Both the position numbers and the translations under genes were made by a program. A DNA stretch of 64,000 bases from Phycisphaerales bacterium UBA7800 (lineage in GTDB: Bacteria > Planctomycetota > Phycisphaerae > Phycisphaerales > Phycisphaeraceae), in NCBI GenBank assembly GCA_002480565.1, contig DLCK01000019.1, positions 1 through 64,000 of the forward strand, given 5' to 3'. Below, in pieces: positions 15,979 through 25,025 of this stretch. The notes beneath the pieces are model-generated. The model saw only the letters and a program-made list of their open reading frames with translations, was not told where the DNA came from and searched no databases. The first letter of the stretch is position 1. The number at the start of each line of letters is the position of its first letter.

Positions 15979-17985
15979 ATGACTAGTACTACCGCTACAA
16001 CATCTTGGAAAACAGCAGCATCAGCACCTTGGCAACGCTGGAGCACTTGGCTGTGGCTTGCGCTGCTGGGCGGATTGTTTATCCTGCTATTCCGCAATTT
16101 TCTGGTGCGCATGTTCCTTATTGCCACCGATCGTTGGGAAGGCGACTGGTCGCATGCCATCGTCATTCCTTTCATTGCGGGTTACTACATTTACCAACAC
16201 CGGTTTGATCTACTCAAACGCCAACGTCAAATCTGGTGGCCCGGGCTGGTTGTGATGTTCCTTGGGATCTTCAGCTACAGTTGGTGGATCTATCCCGGGC
16301 GCAATGACATGTTCCAGGGCTACAGCATGATCATCGCGTTGTTTGGGATGGTGCTGTTTCTCTTTGGCTTAAAGCGGATGCTCATTCTCTGGTTCCCGGT
16401 GATTTATCTGACGTTGGCTGTGAAAGTCTCGGATCGCATCTGGGAACAAATTGCCTGGAAGCTCCAACTCATTGCTGCCAAGTCCGCATCGCTGGCGTTG
16501 GATTTTGTCGGTGCATTTATGAACCTTGACGCTTCGGTGGAAGGTTCGACGATCAAGATTTCTTTTATGCGTGATGCAGTTTGGGTGACCGAATCGCTTA
16601 ACGTTGCTGAAGCCTGTTCGGGTCTGCGAATGCTTGCGGCGTTTGTCGCATTGGGTGTCGCGGTGGCCTTTCTGGCGGATCGCAGTTGGTGGCAGCGTAT
16701 GGTGATGGTTTGTTTGACTGTGCCGATTGCTGTGATGGTGAATGTCGGACGTGTGACGGCGTTGGGGCTTTTACAAACCGTCAATAAACAATGGGCCGCT
16801 GGCGATGTTCACACGTTTGTGGGCATGCTCATGCTGATCCCGGCATTGCTTTCGTTCTTGCTTATCGGCTGGATACTCGACCGGATCATGATCCGCAATG
16901 AAGAGTTGGATTATGCCGCTGGAGCCAAGAAAGCAGCTTTCGAATTTGAACCAGCGCCGCGTGTGGATCCTTGGCCGTTGGGATTAAGTGTTCTTGCAGG
17001 TTGTTTGCTGGCTGGACTTGTGGGATTGAGTTACGGGTTGTTCTTTGCATGTTTTAGACCGGCCTTGATTGGCGGCGTTGATAATCGCCCGATGGTTATC
17101 GGCTTATTTGTGATTGTCGTGTTTGTCATTGTGTTGGGCATTGTTTTTCTTCGCCGACAACTGAATCGAGCTGCTGCGCCACTGCGACATCAGGCTGCCC
17201 AGGCCATTTGCTGTGGTGTGTTGCTTTGCGCGGTGAGCGGGTTGACGTTTATTGTGGGCTCGACCAAAGCGGTTTTAATCAAGAAGCCGGTGCAGATGCG
17301 GTTGCCAATGGTGAGTATTCCGCAGCAACTTGGTAAATGGGAAATGATTAATGACGAGCGGTTAAGTGATGAGGTGCTCGAAGAACTGCGGACCAAGTTC
17401 TATATTTCACGGCAATATCGTGACACGACAATGACGCTCAGCGATCCGGGCTCGACGATTCGATTCCATGTCGCCTATTACACAGGGACGCCGGACACGG
17501 TTCCGCATGTGCCTGAGCGATGCTTTGTGGCAGCGGGTTTGACGCCACGCGGTAAAGAGATTGTCACCTTACAGATGAACAAGTTGCTTTACACGCAAAC
17601 AGCCGATGGCAGCTTTACCGCCAAGTCGAAATTGAGTTTAACTCCTGTGCGTGTTCCCCAGTTGGATATTCCTGCGACGATGTTCAGCTATGGGTCCAAG
17701 AACGCGACGAGTCCGGATGCCAATGTCATCTATTTCTTCGCCGCCAATGGCAAGTTCCTGCCGACGCCGGATCATGTGCGTTTTCACGGCTTTTCATTGA
17801 CTGACGAGTACAGCTACTACTGCAAAATTGAAGTCGGGGTGAACCTTGTGGGTGACAAAGACCTTGCACAGCAACGTGTAAATGACTTTTTATCTGACTT
17901 TTTACCACAGGTCATGGCTTGCCTGCCCGATTGGGTCGATGTTAGCCAAGGACGCTGGCCTGAGGATAAGGGCTCCGCGCCCTGA
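15979..17985 (+). CDS. exosortase fused to an EpsI (DUF3485) domain
   Basis: Membrane transpeptidase-like protein that recognises C-terminal sorting signals (PEP-CTERM type) and couples anchoring to extracellular polysaccharide. About eight to ten hydrophobic segments fill residues 25-420. The catalytic triad of exosortases is intact: Cys213 in EACSGLRML, Arg258 in NVGRVTAL and His278 in DVHTFVGML. The C-terminal third (about 430-668) is an extracytoplasmic EpsI/DUF3485 domain with TGTPDTVPHVPERCF. A total length of 668 residues fits the fusion form. The ATG at 15979 lacks a clear ribosome site. The TPR protein follows after 64 bases. No sorted substrate is encoded nearby. Confidence 0.9.
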   Translation: MTSTTATTSWKTAASAPWQRWSTWLWLALLGGLFILLFRNFLVRMFLIATDRWEGDWSHAIVIPFIAGYYIYQHRFDLLKRQRQIWWPGLVVMFLGIFSYSWWIYPGRNDMFQGYSMIIALFGMVLFLFGLKRMLILWFPVIYLTLAVKVSDRIWEQIAWKLQLIAAKSASLALDFVGAFMNLDASVEGSTIKISFMRDAVWVTESLNVAEACSGLRMLAAFVALGVAVAFLADRSWWQRMVMVCLTVPIAVMVNVGRVTALGLLQTVNKQWAAGDVHTFVGMLMLIPALLSFLLIGWILDRIMIRNEELDYAAGAKKAAFEFEPAPRVDPWPLGLSVLAGCLLAGLVGLSYGLFFACFRPALIGGVDNRPMVIGLFVIVVFVIVLGIVFLRRQLNRAAAPLRHQAAQAICCGVLLCAVSGLTFIVGSTKAVLIKKPVQMRLPMVSIPQQLGKWEMINDERLSDEVLEELRTKFYISRQYRDTTMTLSDPGSTIRFHVAYYTGTPDTVPHVPERCFVAAGLTPRGKEIVTLQMNKLLYTQTADGSFTAKSKLSLTPVRVPQLDIPATMFSYGSKNATSPDANVIYFFAANGKFLPTPDHVRFHGFSLTDEYSYYCKIEVGVNLVGDKDLAQQRVNDFLSDFLPQVMACLPDWVDVSQGRWPEDKGSAP

Positions 17986-18049
17986 TTGTAATGGTTATTG
18001 GAACGTATCAGGATCGAAGTAAAACTCCTGGAGATGGAGGTCGAGACAA

Positions 18050-21000
18050 ATGTCTGGACGCGTAAATACTAAATTCGTCATTGGGCTCAGTGCAACACTG
18101 GTTGCCATTATCGTTGGACTCGTTGGGGTGTGGTACATGTTTGTACGCACTGATCCTGCTGAGTACATTGCTCGCGCCAATGCGATGCTGGATCGAGGGC
18201 AGTACGCGCAGGCTGTGGACTATTACCGCAAAGCCCGATCCGGACGCCCGCACAGTACGGACCTGATGCTCAAGCAGGCGAAGGCGATGAGTCAGATCAC
18301 CGTTGAGGATTCACGTCAGGCACGCGCTGCCATTGGGCAACTGCTTGATCTGTACAAGAGCGTGTTGGATGTGGACAGTCGCAATGAAGAAGCAATGCGC
18401 AGCCTCGGCGGTATCTACATGCAGATCGGCCGAGAACTTGGTGATCTGGATGCGTGGGATCAACTCTTTAAAATCACCAATACTGCTGTACTCAGTGATC
18501 CAGGTAATGTCTTGGCCAAACAATATCGCGGGATTGCTCAAGTCAATCGCATGATGGCTATCAACGTCTCAGACAGTGATGTGAAAACTGCATGGGAGGA
18601 CCTGCAAAAGGCTCATGCAGCAGACGGTGATGATCCTGATGTGACACATCACATGGCGTTATGGCATGTGATACAGTTCAAATCGCTTTTGGGCATTGCC
18701 GGGAATCCGACCAAGGCTGCTGAACATCAGAAGCAGGCGTTGGCTCTTTCTGATGAACTGCTTGGCAAGTATCCCGATGAACCTCGGATCAAAGTCTATA
18801 AGCTGCGTGTACTTTCAGAAATGCGCATGACTCAAGAGGCAGAGACACTGGCGTTGGAGCTTGAAAAACTTCTGGTTTCAAACCCTGGGGCTGCGGATAT
18901 TGTGCTTGAGGTTGCTCGTCAATTGGCATCCCGGGCAACAGGTGATAATCAACAGGTGAAGCTCGATACGCAATCCATGGGACGTGCGCTTGACCTGGTC
19001 ACCGCTGCGGCCCAAGAGCATCCGGCGGACCTGCGTCTTGCACTGCTTCAAGGACAGATTCTCACAGTCATGAGCAAATACGATCAAGCGCTGACTGTGC
19101 TTGATGCGGCTTCGAATAATTCGCACCGTGCTTTGCCACTCGTTGCGTATCAGTCCGCTCAATTGCGTCGCGCTGCTGCAGTTCAGTTTGCGGATTTGAA
19201 GTTGCGACAAGCTGATCGCAAGACGGGCGAAGTTCGTGAAACGGAACTGGCTGAGGTTGAAGTATTAATTGAAAAGATGCGCGCCGATACCGGCGAAAGC
19301 GCTTACGTGAGTATGCTTAGTGGCAAGCTTAATCTCACCCGGGGTAACTGGGGGCTTGCGCTTAAACAACTCGACTCGGCATCGTCGCAATTTAATGACC
19401 GTAAACCAGACATTCTGTTGCTCTCGGCTTCGGCGTGTGCTCAGCTTGGTGAATTAGGGGCTGCGGTTCAGCGACTTGAAACCCTCCTGAAGGTGCGCGG
19501 TGACTACATGCCTGCACGGCTGGAGTTGGCGAAGCTGCAACTGCGTCTTTCACAACCTCAGCAGGCCAAAGCAGAGATTGATATTGTCCTGCGTCAAGAA
19601 GGTGACAATCCCAGTCTCAAGACTCAGCAACTACTTGCTATTTACTACGCACAAACGGATCAAACCGACAAAGCAATTGCGCTGTATCAACGGCTTGATC
19701 CGAACAACGATCTGCAGGTCGCAATGAGCCTGGCCCGACTGCAAGCCTCCAATGGGCAAAAGCAGCAGGCCGTGAATCTGTTGACGCATCATTTCAACAA
19801 GACACCTAAAAATGTCGGTGTCCTGCGCGAATTGGTGGAAGTGGTCGCAGATGCCCGTCAACTCGAACCCTACTTTGCAAAAGCTCAGGCGTCCGGTGCC
19901 GACATCAATGCTCTGACATTGTTAAAGAGTAAACTCACCGACAAAACAGGTATGTCAGCAGTCAGTGCGGCGACCCGTATCGTGGATAATATTGATGATC
20001 CCTTCGAGCGTGCGATGAGTCAGTACACGCTTAATCGCCAGCTTGGTAAGACCGATCTGGCCGACACGGCATTGCGTGAAGCCTCGCGTTTAAAGCCTGA
20101 CCATCCACGTGTGATGGAAGTGCTTTTTGAGCAGTCCATCGAGCAGAAGGACTGGGATAAGGCTCAACAACTCGCGTCCAAGGCACGTACACAGAACACC
20201 GACCTGGCTGAAGGTACACTTTTTGCAGGTCGATTGGATTTGGCCCGTGGGAACATCGCCAGCGCAGTCACCATGCTCAGTCGCGGGATGAAACAGCGTC
20301 CAGTCTATTCTGAAGGTTGGCGTTGGTTGGCTCAGGCTCAGCGTGCTGCCGGTGATATTGCCGCAGCGGTCTACTCTTATCAGGAATCGATTCGTCAACG
20401 CCCGGACAATCTACGAGCTTATCAAGGATTGGCTGATGCCTTTGACGCTGGATCACGAACTGATGATGCTCTGCGAATCTGGCGACAGGTTTTTCAGATT
20501 GCACCTGGTAATCGTTTCTATCGGGAAAAATATCTGGCCTATGAGCAGGCCAAGGGTGATCCGAGCAAGGCCTTAGCCGTTCGTCAGGAAATTGCACAAG
20601 ATGAGCCGGATGATCTTGGGAACCTGCGTGGTGTCGCGGTTTTGCTTGCTCATCTCAAGAAGATGGATCAGGCCGCGGTCGTCTGTCAGCAACTTTTTGC
20701 CAAAGCTCCATCGGATCGCGCCAACTATGGTGCCTATGCCGCAGTGTTGGCAATCAATAATCAACTCGATGCTGCCCGTGCGGTATTGGACAACTACATT
20801 AAGCAGTTGGGCTCCAAAGCGGTTGCGGATGACTTTATGCTCTATGCTCGCTTTCTGGTGAGTGTCGACGATAAGGCAGGCGCCTTTGAGCAGTATCGCA
20901 ACGCAGTCAAAGTGGATCGCAGCCCGGACATGCAGGCCAGTCGGGAGTTGGCTGACGCTTTGTTTGCCGACTCACGATTTTCCCAGGCCGCCAAGGTTTA

Positions 21001-22516
21001 TCAGCAGGTTTGGGAGAAGGATCGCCAAGACGGTCGCGTGGGCTATCGACTGGTGGAAACGCTTCAACGTAACCGAGAGTACGACAGCGCAGGCAGTGTA
21101 CTGCGTCGGCTTGAGCAAGCCATTGGCAAGAGTGCCACGTCATTGTTGCTCAAGGCTCAGATCGCGCGCAGTCAAGATCGTACGTCCGAAGCTGTGAAGC
21201 ATTTGAATGAAGCCATCGCGTTAACACCTGATGATGCGATGGTCTATTACCAGCGTGCATCAATGCTCATGAATGATCCGGATCAGGAAAACCGCGTGAT
21301 CGACGATCTGCGTAAGGTATTGGAATTGGACACGCATTTCACGGCTGCTCATCGCATGCTCGCGCAGATTCACTTGCGACATGACAGCTTTGACCAGGCC
21401 GTCCGGGAGTATGAGTCGGTTCTGTCTCAGAATCCCAACGACACCAGTACACGCATTGAGTTGTTACAGATGTACATCGGTATCAATGACCTCTTGGCAG
21501 CGAAAACGATGTTATCGGAAGCCACGCGACGCTTTCCCACGGAGAGTCGTTGGCCCAAATTGCAGGCAGACCTTGCGATTCGTGAGAAGAATCACCGCAT
21601 GGCTTCGAAGTATCTTCTTTACGCTTTCGAACTTGAACCCGATGATCGTGTCCTTGCGGCAATGGGGCTGGAGATGATTCAGGCCGACGCAGCAGGGATG
21701 GCGATCAGTAAAATCGAACAAAACCCGCAAATGCTCGCATCAAACGTGCAGCTTCGAGCCATTCTGGGTCGCGCCAAGTACAAAGTCGGTCGTCATGCTG
21801 AAGGTCAAGTGGAATTTGAAACGGCTCTGCGTCAGGCTCAGTCCCTCAACGATGTGACCAATGTCTGTGATCAGTTGGCGATGTCAAGGGGATTGGAACA
21901 GACGCGCAGCATGCTCGAAACATTCCGCGGCGCCAAGTCCGATATCTGGTTACAGATCGCTATTGCACGGACTCTCGTCGGCGCGTCGAAGTATGAGGAG
22001 GCGGTTAATCGACTTAATCGGATCAAACCGCAGATTGGTGACAAAGAAAAAGCAGAATTCACTGGCCTGCTGTCGCTGGCGCTTCACAATTCGGGCAAGT
22101 TCGAAGAAGCAGCCCAGGTGTATCAGCAGGTGCTTACAGAGGATCCAAAGAGCGTTGCGGCTCTGAATAATCTGGCCTACCTGCTGGCCACGAACTTGAA
22201 CCGGCCCGCCGAAGCATTGAAGTATGCCCAGCAGGCCTCCGCCATGGCGCCCAATGATCCGCAGGTGTTAGACACCTTGGGTTGGGTGCAGTTCCTGGCA
22301 GGTGATATTCAAAAGGCCCAGGTGACACTCAGGCGAAGTGTGCGAATTAAACCGTTCACCGCCAACACGTACCACCTGGCAGAAGTGATGCTAAAAGACG
22401 GGCAAACACGTTATGCCACAGAATTACTGGACATGGCACGACAGTTGGCCCAGCAGAATGACGATAAACAAATGCTAGAGAAGGTCAACGTCCGTATAAA
22501 AGAAGTGACGCAATAA
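18050..22516 (+). CDS. giant TPR-repeat protein of the exosortase locus (PrsT-like)
   Basis: A 1488-residue protein with one N-terminal membrane anchor (about residues 8-30, VIGLSATLVAIIVGLVGVW). The rest is composed almost entirely of tetratricopeptide repeats. Typical repeat starts are seen throughout, such as AQAVDYYRKA near residue 50, AVREYESVLSQNPND near 1125 and AAQVYQQVLTEDPKS near 1360, and the last few repeats are the best conserved. It should be a periplasmic or membrane-tethered scaffold. The family TPR protein associated with PEP-CTERM/exosortase loci (PrsT) is usually much shorter, around 900 residues, so this one is expanded. The ribosome site GGAGG precedes the ATG. It lies between the exosortase and the Wzc-like gene on the same strand. 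Confidence 0.85.
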   Translation: MSGRVNTKFVIGLSATLVAIIVGLVGVWYMFVRTDPAEYIARANAMLDRGQYAQAVDYYRKARSGRPHSTDLMLKQAKAMSQITVEDSRQARAAIGQLLDLYKSVLDVDSRNEEAMRSLGGIYMQIGRELGDLDAWDQLFKITNTAVLSDPGNVLAKQYRGIAQVNRMMAINVSDSDVKTAWEDLQKAHAADGDDPDVTHHMALWHVIQFKSLLGIAGNPTKAAEHQKQALALSDELLGKYPDEPRIKVYKLRVLSEMRMTQEAETLALELEKLLVSNPGAADIVLEVARQLASRATGDNQQVKLDTQSMGRALDLVTAAAQEHPADLRLALLQGQILTVMSKYDQALTVLDAASNNSHRALPLVAYQSAQLRRAAAVQFADLKLRQADRKTGEVRETELAEVEVLIEKMRADTGESAYVSMLSGKLNLTRGNWGLALKQLDSASSQFNDRKPDILLLSASACAQLGELGAAVQRLETLLKVRGDYMPARLELAKLQLRLSQPQQAKAEIDIVLRQEGDNPSLKTQQLLAIYYAQTDQTDKAIALYQRLDPNNDLQVAMSLARLQASNGQKQQAVNLLTHHFNKTPKNVGVLRELVEVVADARQLEPYFAKAQASGADINALTLLKSKLTDKTGMSAVSAATRIVDNIDDPFERAMSQYTLNRQLGKTDLADTALREASRLKPDHPRVMEVLFEQSIEQKDWDKAQQLASKARTQNTDLAEGTLFAGRLDLARGNIASAVTMLSRGMKQRPVYSEGWRWLAQAQRAAGDIAAAVYSYQESIRQRPDNLRAYQGLADAFDAGSRTDDALRIWRQVFQIAPGNRFYREKYLAYEQAKGDPSKALAVRQEIAQDEPDDLGNLRGVAVLLAHLKKMDQAAVVCQQLFAKAPSDRANYGAYAAVLAINNQLDAARAVLDNYIKQLGSKAVADDFMLYARFLVSVDDKAGAFEQYRNAVKVDRSPDMQASRELADALFADSRFSQAAKVYQQVWEKDRQDGRVGYRLVETLQRNREYDSAGSVLRRLEQAIGKSATSLLLKAQIARSQDRTSEAVKHLNEAIALTPDDAMVYYQRASMLMNDPDQENRVIDDLRKVLELDTHFTAAHRMLAQIHLRHDSFDQAVREYESVLSQNPNDTSTRIELLQMYIGINDLLAAKTMLSEATRRFPTESRWPKLQADLAIREKNHRMASKYLLYAFELEPDDRVLAAMGLEMIQADAAGMAISKIEQNPQMLASNVQLRAILGRAKYKVGRHAEGQVEFETALRQAQSLNDVTNVCDQLAMSRGLEQTRSMLETFRGAKSDIWLQIAIARTLVGASKYEEAVNRLNRIKPQIGDKEKAEFTGLLSLALHNSGKFEEAAQVYQQVLTEDPKSVAALNNLAYLLATNLNRPAEALKYAQQASAMAPNDPQVLDTLGWVQFLAGDIQKAQVTLRRSVRIKPFTANTYHLAEVMLKDGQTRYATELLDMARQLAQQNDDKQMLEKVNVRIKEVTQ

Positions 22517-22542
22517 CCCAATTGAGAGGGGGTTAGATTAAT

Positions 22543-24861
22543 ATGACAGCCAACCCACTAACACCGACATCCGTAGTAGCTGTGCAGGCCCCAGCTGCAG
22601 CACAGAGTACGCGATTTACACCACTGGACCCGGTTCGTGTGCTTCAGCAGTACATGCTCCCGCTGGTTCTGATCCTTGTAGCCAGTATTGTCATTGGTTT
22701 CGTGACGTATATGGGCCTGATGAAAGTCGCGCCTGAATACACGTCCGAAGCTCAATTGCTTGTGACTGGTTCACTGTCCAACGCCTATGAAGACCCCGTT
22801 GTCGGTGGTGCGCCCACGCAGCAACGTTTGGATATTCTTGGTGCGTTTATCAAGAACCAAGTCATCAAACTTCGGTCTGACGACGTGATCAACGCTGCGG
22901 CGCAGATGCCTGAGGTCAAGGAAAACACCAGTTGGTACAACAAGTTTCAGGCCAATCCTGAACAGGCCAAAGAGGATCTTAAAAATAATCTGTCCGTGGC
23001 ACAGATTGTGGGTTCAACCTTGATTCAACTCAAACTCACTGGCAGCAAGCCTGATGATCTGCCGGTTTTGCTTAATGCGATTTTGATGGCACATGAAAAC
23101 ATTTACGAAAGTGCCAAGCGGTCTAATACCGGTGACGTTCGTAAGTCGTTTAACGAAGAAGTCAATTCGCTCAATATCAAGTATGAAAGTATTCAGCGTC
23201 AGCTGGCGACTTATCGTGAAGTCAACAAGATGGCATCATTGTCAACTGCCAATGAAGAAGCCACCATCACCTACAACCGTTTGGCTCAACAGGCTTCAGA
23301 GACGGCTGTGAAGTTGCAGACTTCCCGTGAAATTTATCGCTCGCTTAAGAGTGCGCACGAAGAAGGTCGGATCGCTATTGGTCCTGATGAATTAGCCAAG
23401 GTTGAAGCTGATCCGGCGGTTGCCACACGTGACGAACGGATTCGCGGTCTGCGTGAACGCCTTGACGTGTTTATGCATCGCTTTGGTCCTGAACACCGTG
23501 CGGTGCTTGAACTTGAACGCACCATCGAAGCCATTCTCGTCGAACGCAAGGGTGAAGTGGATAATCTGCTGCGTGAGCGTCAGGCTGTGGCTTTGGACCA
23601 GGCTCAGAAAGCTGTCGCCGCCTTTGAAGGTCAGCTTGCTGGCATCGGTCCGGCTTTGGATAATGCCCGTGAAAAGATGCGTGAAGACACTGAAAAACGC
23701 TCTGGTTACAACCAGCTTGTGGCCGAAGCCAAACGCATCGACTCACAACGCAACAGAGCTCAGAAACTTCTTGATGAGTTACAGGTTCGTGAAAACCGTC
23801 CTGACAACCGTGGTGTGCAAACCAGTCTTATGGCTACCTCACCGCGTCTGACCTTCCCAACTCCTGCGGGCATCATTGTCACCATGGTGATTCTGCTCGA
23901 AGCGTTGGCATTGGCCTTCATCTTTATCAAAGAACTGCTCGATCAACGCATCAAGAGTCCCACCGACGTCATGCTTATCCCGCATACCAAGGTGCTTGGT
24001 GTCATCCCCCATGCCGACGAAGATGGCTTGGGTCCCAACCAGATGGAAAACATTGTCCAGAACGACCCCACCGGTCTTGTGGCCGAAAGCTTCCGTCAGG
24101 TGCGTACTGCGATTCTCTCTGCGGTGCAGGGTTCAGGTCAGCGTGTGTTTATGGTCGCCGGCCCGCAGCCTGACAGTGGTGTGAGTAGCATCGTCAACAA
24201 CCTTGCCTTGAGTCTTGCTCATGACAACCGCAAGGTCCTGGTGATTGATGCCAACTTCCGTCGCCCGTCCATCCACAAGATGTTTGGTGCCATGGGCTCC
24301 GCCGGTTTAGCTGAAGTGCTTCGTGGTACGTCCACTTTGGACAATGCCATTGTGCATATGGTTGATCCGACCGTGGATGTGCTTACCGCCGGTGCCTCAG
24401 CTTCGGCTGCCCCGGAACTCTTTGAAAGTCGCACGTTTGCTCAGATGCTTGATGACTGTCGCAGCCGGTATGACGTGATTCTCATCGACACGCCGCCTGC
24501 ACTGCTCACCAGTGAGGTTCAGATCCTCAGCAAGCATGTGGATGCGTTGGCGATCGTCGTCCGTGCCGCCCGCGATCAGCGTGGTATGGTCGCTCGTATG
24601 ATCCGTCAGCTCGATGGCTCCAATGCCGTGATGCTCGGTATCGTGCTCAATGCCGTGCGTCCGAATGTCGGCGGTTACTTCAAGGAAAACTACAAAGCCT
24701 TCCGCAAGTATCGCAAGGGTGGCAACGGCTCCCTGGATATGGATCGCGACTTCGATGTTGAAGATGACGATGTGGTCCAAGCCAAGAAGTCCGACAGTCG
24801 CTTTGATTCACTGCAGGACGATGATGATGACAAGGACGATAATCTTGGCCTGCCCAAGTAA
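22543..24861 (+). CDS. Wzc/GumC-like polysaccharide co-polymerase with degenerate kinase domain
   Basis: Inner-membrane protein controlling chain length and export of the polysaccharide. Two membrane helices (about residues 37-60 and 438-465) enclose a periplasmic Wzz domain with coiled-coil stretches. The cytoplasmic part resembles a BY-type tyrosine kinase: Walker A' is VLVIDANFRRP (about 565-575) and Walker B is VILIDTPP (about 645-652). The Walker A, however, reads AGPQPDSGVSSIVNN, with Val547 where the invariant Lys should be. There is no terminal tyrosine cluster; the tail is Asp-rich (DDDDDKDD), with scattered Tyr in GGYFKENYKAFRKYR. It may therefore not hydrolyse ATP normally. The ribosome site is GAGAGGGGG. 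Confidence 0.87.
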   Translation: MTANPLTPTSVVAVQAPAAAQSTRFTPLDPVRVLQQYMLPLVLILVASIVIGFVTYMGLMKVAPEYTSEAQLLVTGSLSNAYEDPVVGGAPTQQRLDILGAFIKNQVIKLRSDDVINAAAQMPEVKENTSWYNKFQANPEQAKEDLKNNLSVAQIVGSTLIQLKLTGSKPDDLPVLLNAILMAHENIYESAKRSNTGDVRKSFNEEVNSLNIKYESIQRQLATYREVNKMASLSTANEEATITYNRLAQQASETAVKLQTSREIYRSLKSAHEEGRIAIGPDELAKVEADPAVATRDERIRGLRERLDVFMHRFGPEHRAVLELERTIEAILVERKGEVDNLLRERQAVALDQAQKAVAAFEGQLAGIGPALDNAREKMREDTEKRSGYNQLVAEAKRIDSQRNRAQKLLDELQVRENRPDNRGVQTSLMATSPRLTFPTPAGIIVTMVILLEALALAFIFIKELLDQRIKSPTDVMLIPHTKVLGVIPHADEDGLGPNQMENIVQNDPTGLVAESFRQVRTAILSAVQGSGQRVFMVAGPQPDSGVSSIVNNLALSLAHDNRKVLVIDANFRRPSIHKMFGAMGSAGLAEVLRGTSTLDNAIVHMVDPTVDVLTAGASASAAPELFESRTFAQMLDDCRSRYDVILIDTPPALLTSEVQILSKHVDALAIVVRAARDQRGMVARMIRQLDGSNAVMLGIVLNAVRPNVGGYFKENYKAFRKYRKGGNGSLDMDRDFDVEDDDVVQAKKSDSRFDSLQDDDDDKDDNLGLPK

Positions 24862-24950
24862 GTATGTCTTCAGATCGTCAGCTTTAAGGACGATGCTACA
24901 AATAGAATAACCAACGCTGTCCCCTCGGGGGTGACGTTTAACAAAACCGG

Positions 24951-24992
24951 GTCGTGGTAAGCCAGATGGACAATCATCTGACTTACCACGAC
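24951..24992 (+). promoter_or_regulatory. long hairpin before the WecA-like gene
   Basis: GTCGTGGTAAG-C-CAGATG pairs with CATCTG-A-CTTACCACGAC, 17 base pairs and one mismatch around a six-base loop. There is no T-run, so it is not a plain terminator. It occupies the leader between the Wzc-like and WecA-like genes and could act as an RNA processing or attenuation site. Confidence 0.55.
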
Positions 24993-25025
24993 TTTGGTCA
25001 TTGGATAGCCCTTGGAGGGGCGGAA

